A stretch of DNA of 46,675 nucleotides, taken from assembly GCA_027307195.1 (NCBI GenBank), contig DAHUXL010000177.1, positions 1-46,675 on the forward strand, written 5' to 3'. A program made the position numbers and the translations under genes. Below the pieces are notes generated by a model. The model saw nothing but the letters and a program-made list of their open reading frames with translations, had not been told where the DNA came from and made no database searches. Below are positions 43,118-46,675 of the stretch, piece after piece. Numbering within the stretch: position 1 is the first letter of the stretch; every line of letters begins with the position of its first letter. The stretch comes from Rhodanobacter sp. Lineage in GTDB: Bacteria > Pseudomonadota > Gammaproteobacteria > Xanthomonadales > Rhodanobacteraceae.

Positions 43118-43984
43118 ATGCGCCTACCAATGGGCTTGTCCAAGCTGCCGATGTTCAAATTGCCTGCCCTGAAAGTGCTCGTGGTGCTCGCGCTTGTAGT
43201 CTCGATGAGTGCCTGCTCGATGTTCAGATCGAAGCGCGACACCATCGACAACATGCCGGTGGACGCGCTGTACAACAATGCGCATGCCTCGCTGCAGAAT
43301 GCCGACTACTCCGCTGCCAGCAAGGCCTACCAGCGCCTGATCGCGCGCTTCCCGTCGGGCGAGTACAACGAACAGGCCCAGCTCGATCTGGCCTACTCGC
43401 AGTACAAGGACAACCAGCCGGATGATGCGTTGTCCACCGTGAACCGCTTCATCAAGACCTATCCGACCCACAAACATGTTGATTATGCCTACTACCTGCG
43501 CGGTCTGATCAATTTTGATCGCACCAGTGGCGTGATCGAACGCTATATCAACCGGGAAGGGTCACAGGCGCGTCGTGACCAGGGCTATAACCTGCAGGCG
43601 TTCGACGACTTTTCCGAACTGTCGCGCCGCTTTCCGGACAGCGCCTACACCGCCGATGCGCGCCAGCGCATGATCTACCTGCGCAACGTGCTGGCGCAGT
43701 ACGAAATCAACGTGGCCGAGTTCTACCTGCGCAACAAGGCGTACATCGCCGCGGCCGATCGCTCGCAATACGTGATCGAGCACTACCAGGAAGCGCCGCA
43801 GGCCGGTGACGCGCTGGCCATCCTCAGCCGCAGCTACTTGGCGCTGGACCAGAAGACCCTGGCCGACCAGACCCGCCAGGTGCTGGCACTGAACTATCCG
43901 AACCACCCATACCTGACCGACGCCAAGTGGCCGCATGCGCCGTCCACCCTGCGCAAGATGGTGCCGTTCTCGGGCCATCACTGA
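43118..43984 (+). CDS. bamD: Outer-membrane assembly lipoprotein BamD
   Basis: BamD is the essential lipoprotein of the BAM complex, which inserts beta-barrel proteins into the outer membrane. The 288-residue precursor has a hydrophobic signal and lipobox MSAC (Cys33), then five TPR-like repeats starting DALYNNAHASLQNADYSAAS. I chose ATG 43118 (MRLPMGLSKL), although ribosome-site support is weak and ATG 43130 is an alternative; either gives the lipoprotein signal. Confidence 0.94.
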   Translation: MRLPMGLSKLPMFKLPALKVLVVLALVVSMSACSMFRSKRDTIDNMPVDALYNNAHASLQNADYSAASKAYQRLIARFPSGEYNEQAQLDLAYSQYKDNQPDDALSTVNRFIKTYPTHKHVDYAYYLRGLINFDRTSGVIERYINREGSQARRDQGYNLQAFDDFSELSRRFPDSAYTADARQRMIYLRNVLAQYEINVAEFYLRNKAYIAAADRSQYVIEHYQEAPQAGDALAILSRSYLALDQKTLADQTRQVLALNYPNHPYLTDAKWPHAPSTLRKMVPFSGHH

Positions 43985-44011
43985 GCGGTCGTCGATCCGC
44001 CTGAACACAAG

Positions 44012-44037
44012 AAGCCGGCGCCCTCGCCGGCTTTTTT
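44012..44037 (+). terminator. Intrinsic terminator of bamD
   Basis: A 9-bp stem (AAGCCGGCG / CGCCGGCTT, loop CCCT) followed by a T run on the plus strand. It lies between the converging bamD and nadE genes. Confidence 0.88.
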
Positions 44038-44055
44038 GTGCGTGTGCTCTGCGAC

Positions 44056-45687
44056 TCAACGCCATCCGGAAGTGATCGGATACCGCCGTTCGCGACCGAA
44101 CGCGCGGGTGGTCACGCGCGGACCCGGCGCCGATTGCCGGCGCTTGAACTCGTTCAGCAGCACCAGCCGCACCACCCGGCGCACGGTGTCGGCGTGGAAG
44201 CCCTGCGCCACGATCTCCGCCTGCGACTGCTCGCGCTCGATGAAGCGTTCGAGGATCGCGTCCAGCTCGTCGTACGGCGGCAGCGAATCCTGATCGGTCT
44301 GGTTGTCGCGCAGCTCGGCCGAGGGCGGACGCTCGATCACCGCGACCGGAATCCTGTCGCCCTCGCCAGCCTTCGCGGCCTGCGCATTGCGCCAGTGCGA
44401 CAGCCGGTACACCACGGTCTTGTAGACGTCCTTCAATGGCGCGTAGGCGCCGCACATGTCGCCGTACAAGGTGGCGTAACCAACCGCCATCTCGCTCTTG
44501 TTGCCGGTCGCCAGCAGCAGCCGGCCGTGCTTGTTGCTTAGCGCCATCAGCATCACGCCGCGGGTACGCGACTGCAGGTTCTCCTCGGTGGTATCGGTGC
44601 TCTTGCCGGCGAATGCAGGTGTCAGCGCAGAGACGAATGACAGATAAGTCGCCTCGATGTCGATCACGTGGTAATCCACGCCGAGCTTCTCCGCCTGCGC
44701 GCGCGCGCCATCCAGTGACAGTTGCGAGGTGTAGCGGGTAGGCATCATCACTGCGGTGACCCGCTGCGCACCCAGCGCATCGACCGCCAGTGCCAGCGTC
44801 AGCGCCGAATCGATGCCTCCCGAAAGGCCGAGCAGCACGCCGCCGAAACCGTTCTTGTCGATGTAGTCGCGGGTGCCACGCACCAGCGCGGCATACAGCG
44901 TCGCCTCGATCGAGTCATCGGCAGCAACCGGCCAGCTCTCCGCCGACCACGTGCGCGTGGCCGGATCGAACTCGGCCCACAGCAACGCATCGACGAACGC
45001 CGGTGCCCGTGCCGCGATCGAGCCGTCACCGTTCACCAGCAGCGAGGCACCGTCGTAGACCACCTCATCCTGACCGCCGACCAGATTGAGATAGACGATG
45101 GCGCAGCCGGTTTCGCGCGCGCGCGCTGCCAGCACCGCCTCACGCTCGCTCCGCTTGGCGTTGTCCCACGGCGAGGCGTTGATCACCACCAGCAATTCCG
45201 CGCCGGCTGCCGCGGCCTGCGCGGCGGGCTCCGGCTGCCAGATGTCCTCGCAGATCAACAGGCCCACACGCACACCATTGATCGTTGCCGTGGCCGTCTC
45301 GTGGCCGGGACGAAAATAGCGTTTGTCATCGAACACGCCGTAATTCGGCAAGGCCTGCTTGTGCGCGGTCACTTCGATGCGCCCTTCGCGGAGCAGGCTT
45401 GCCGCGTTGAACACTTCACCTTCGCTGTGAGGATGGCCGACCAGCGCGGCAATGCCATGGGTCATGGCAGTCAGTGCGTCGAGTTCGCTGGCGCAGGCGG
45501 CGAGGAAGCTCGGCCGCAGCAACAGATCTTCCGGCGGATATCCGCTCAGGGTCAGCTCGGGAAACACCGCCAGGTCGGCGCCACCGGTACGGGCCTGTGC
45601 GATCAGGTCACCCACCTTCGCGGCATTCGCCGCCACCGCACCCACCGCGAAATCGAACTGGGCCAGTGCCAGACGCAGCCTTGCCAT
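44056..45687 (-). CDS. nadE: Glutamine-dependent NAD+ synthetase
   Basis: NadE converts nicotinic acid adenine dinucleotide to NAD+ using ammonia from glutamine. The 543-residue two-domain form has an N-terminal nitrilase-like amidase with the Glu44-Lys110-Cys146 triad (VFPELTLSGY, KQALPNYGVF, LLICEDIW), and a C-terminal synthetase with the PP-loop LSGGIDSALT (288-297). No glnB gene is adjacent. The start MARLRLALAQFDFAVG is standard. Confidence 0.95.
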   Translation of the reverse strand: MARLRLALAQFDFAVGAVAANAAKVGDLIAQARTGGADLAVFPELTLSGYPPEDLLLRPSFLAACASELDALTAMTHGIAALVGHPHSEGEVFNAASLLREGRIEVTAHKQALPNYGVFDDKRYFRPGHETATATINGVRVGLLICEDIWQPEPAAQAAAAGAELLVVINASPWDNAKRSEREAVLAARARETGCAIVYLNLVGGQDEVVYDGASLLVNGDGSIAARAPAFVDALLWAEFDPATRTWSAESWPVAADDSIEATLYAALVRGTRDYIDKNGFGGVLLGLSGGIDSALTLALAVDALGAQRVTAVMMPTRYTSQLSLDGARAQAEKLGVDYHVIDIEATYLSFVSALTPAFAGKSTDTTEENLQSRTRGVMLMALSNKHGRLLLATGNKSEMAVGYATLYGDMCGAYAPLKDVYKTVVYRLSHWRNAQAAKAGEGDRIPVAVIERPPSAELRDNQTDQDSLPPYDELDAILERFIEREQSQAEIVAQGFHADTVRRVVRLVLLNEFKRRQSAPGPRVTTRAFGRERRYPITSGWR

Positions 45688-45707
45688 GCACGTACTCCTG
45701 AAATGAC

Positions 45708-45740
45708 GAAGGCCGCGACGAATCGCGGCCTTCGCATTTT
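45708..45740. terminator. Terminator-like hairpin after sucD
   Basis: A perfect 11-bp stem (GAAGGCCGCGA / TCGCGGCCTTC, loop CGAA). The plus side continues GCATTTT; the minus side (sucCD direction) continues GTCATTTC, a weak T tract. It most likely ends the sucCD transcript before nadE. Confidence 0.65.
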
Positions 45741-45758
45741 AGAGCAGTCAGTGCCGAC

Positions 45759-46634
45759 TTACTTCTTCATCAGTCCTGCGAGGGTCTTGCCGAGATCGGC
45801 CGGCGACTTCACCGTGGTGACGCCCGCCTTCTCCAGCGCGGCGAACTTCGCCGCTGCGGTGCCCTTGCCGCCGGAGATGATCGCGCCGGCATGGCCCATG
45901 CGTTTGCCGGCCGGGGCCGAGGCGCCGGCGATGAACGAGACCACCGGCTTGGTGACGTATTCGCCGATGAACTCGGCGGCGTCTTCTTCGGCGCTGCCGC
46001 CGATCTCGCCGACCATGATGATGCCTTCGGTCTGCGGGTCGTCCTGGAACAGCTTCAGGCAGTCGATGAAGCTGAGGCCATTGATCGGATCGCCACCGAT
46101 GCCGATGCAGGTGGACTGGCCCAGGCCTTCGTTGGTGGTCTGGAACACGGCTTCATAGGTCAGCGTGCCGGAACGCGACACGATGCCGACCTTGCCCGGC
46201 ATGTGGATGTGGCCCGGCATGATGCCGATCTTGCATTCGCCGGGGGTGATGATGCCGGGGCAGTTCGGCCCGATCAGCACGATTTCCGGATGCTGCTGCA
46301 GCACGTTCTTCACGCGCAGCATGTCCAGCACCGGGATGCCTTCGGTGATCGCCACGATGACCTTGATGCCGGCATCGATCGCTTCGAGGATCGAGTCGGC
46401 CGCGAACGGCGGCGGCACGAAGATCACCGACGCATCGGCGCCGGTTTCGAGCACGGCTTCATCGACCGAATTGAAGACGGGCAGGCCGATGTGCTCGGAG
46501 CCGCCCTTGCCCGGGGTCACGCCGCCGACGACCTTGGTGCCGTAGTCGAGGCACTGCTGTGCATGGAAGGTGCCCTGCTGGCCGGTGAAGCCCTGCACGA
46601 TCACCTTGGTGTTCTTGTTGACCAAAACGCTCAT
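45759..46634 (-). CDS. sucD: Succinyl-CoA synthetase, alpha subunit
   Basis: SucD, with SucC, makes ATP or GTP from succinyl-CoA in the citric acid cycle. The 291-residue protein has the N-terminal CoA-binding Rossmann domain ([17 protein letters not shown]), [20 protein letters not shown], and the phosphohistidine loop with His248 ([14 protein letters not shown]). It starts 11 bases after the sucC stop with GGAG in between. Confidence 0.97.
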   Translation of the reverse strand: MSVLVNKNTKVIVQGFTGQQGTFHAQQCLDYGTKVVGGVTPGKGGSEHIGLPVFNSVDEAVLETGADASVIFVPPPFAADSILEAIDAGIKVIVAITEGIPVLDMLRVKNVLQQHPEIVLIGPNCPGIITPGECKIGIMPGHIHMPGKVGIVSRSGTLTYEAVFQTTNEGLGQSTCIGIGGDPINGLSFIDCLKLFQDDPQTEGIIMVGEIGGSAEEDAAEFIGEYVTKPVVSFIAGASAPAGKRMGHAGAIISGGKGTAAAKFAALEKAGVTTVKSPADLGKTLAGLMKK

Positions 46635-46645
46635 TCGTTTGCTCC

Positions 46646-46675
46646 TCAGCCCTTGGCCGCAGCCACGGCTTTCTG
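46646..46675 (-). CDS. sucC: Succinyl-CoA synthetase, beta subunit, C-terminal end (partial)
   Basis: Nine codons plus a TGA stop (QKAVAAAKG) run off the right edge directly upstream of sucD. The residues fit the lysine/alanine-rich end of SucC, and the position just before sucD is the invariant sucCD order. The identification rests mainly on context. Confidence 0.75.
   Translation of the reverse strand, partial: QKAVAAAKG

Overview
The window is GC-rich chromosomal DNA from a gammaproteobacterium of the order Xanthomonadales, most likely Rhodanobacteraceae (Rhodanobacter/Dyella/Luteibacter type). I base this on the gene order ruvC-ruvA-kup-ruvB-ybgC-tolQRAB-pal-cpoB, a YebC that begins MGRGPSIE, and the general protein sequences. 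No database search was possible. Almost everything is core genome. I see no insertion sequence, prophage, CRISPR array or rRNA; there is one tRNA.

Region 1 (1-6362): the end of dxs; then, on the minus strand, a 1395-residue membrane protein of unknown function whose stop overlaps the start of prmC; then a divergent lipoprotein esterase. The large protein looks like a head-to-tail fusion of two related membrane modules, each with its own signal-peptide-like sequence.

Region 2 (6419-13725): an exported M1 aminopeptidase, then an oxidative-stress block. oxyR is followed by a short rubrerythrin, a GlpC/HdrD-like iron-sulfur protein, a DUF3501 protein and a small anchored protein. I find two OxyR-type operators. 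One, upstream of oxyR, sits at the right distance from a minus-strand promoter that would make a ~106-nt RNA ending in an intrinsic terminator. This has the same layout as oxyR-oxyS in E. coli. The other lies at the oxyR stop codon in front of rubrerythrin and has one perfect consensus half. This OxyR / small RNA / rubrerythrin-iron-sulfur unit is the most interesting candidate in the window.

Region 3 (13726-19936): apt and a DUF2007 protein (minus strand), then glnS, a nucleoside deaminase, a DedA/TVP38-type membrane protein and an orphan hybrid histidine kinase (plus strand).

Region 4 (19965-35683, minus strand): a long collinear array. Read in its own direction it is fmdB, a DUF3011 protein, aspS, an alpha/beta hydrolase, yebC, ruvC, ruvA, kup, ruvB, ybgC, tolQ, tolR, tolA, tolB, pal, cpoB, queE, queC and tRNA-Lys(UUU). 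It joins Holliday-junction processing, potassium uptake, the Tol-Pal envelope machine and queuosine precursor synthesis.

Region 5 (35684-46675): a TonB-dependent receptor behind a strong promoter that abuts three tandem met-box-like 8-mers; clpB with a sigma-32 type promoter; pgeF; rluD; bamD; nadE; sucD; and the last codons of sucC.

The only stretch over 300 bases without a protein gene is 9119-9454, which holds the small-RNA candidate and the oxyR control region.
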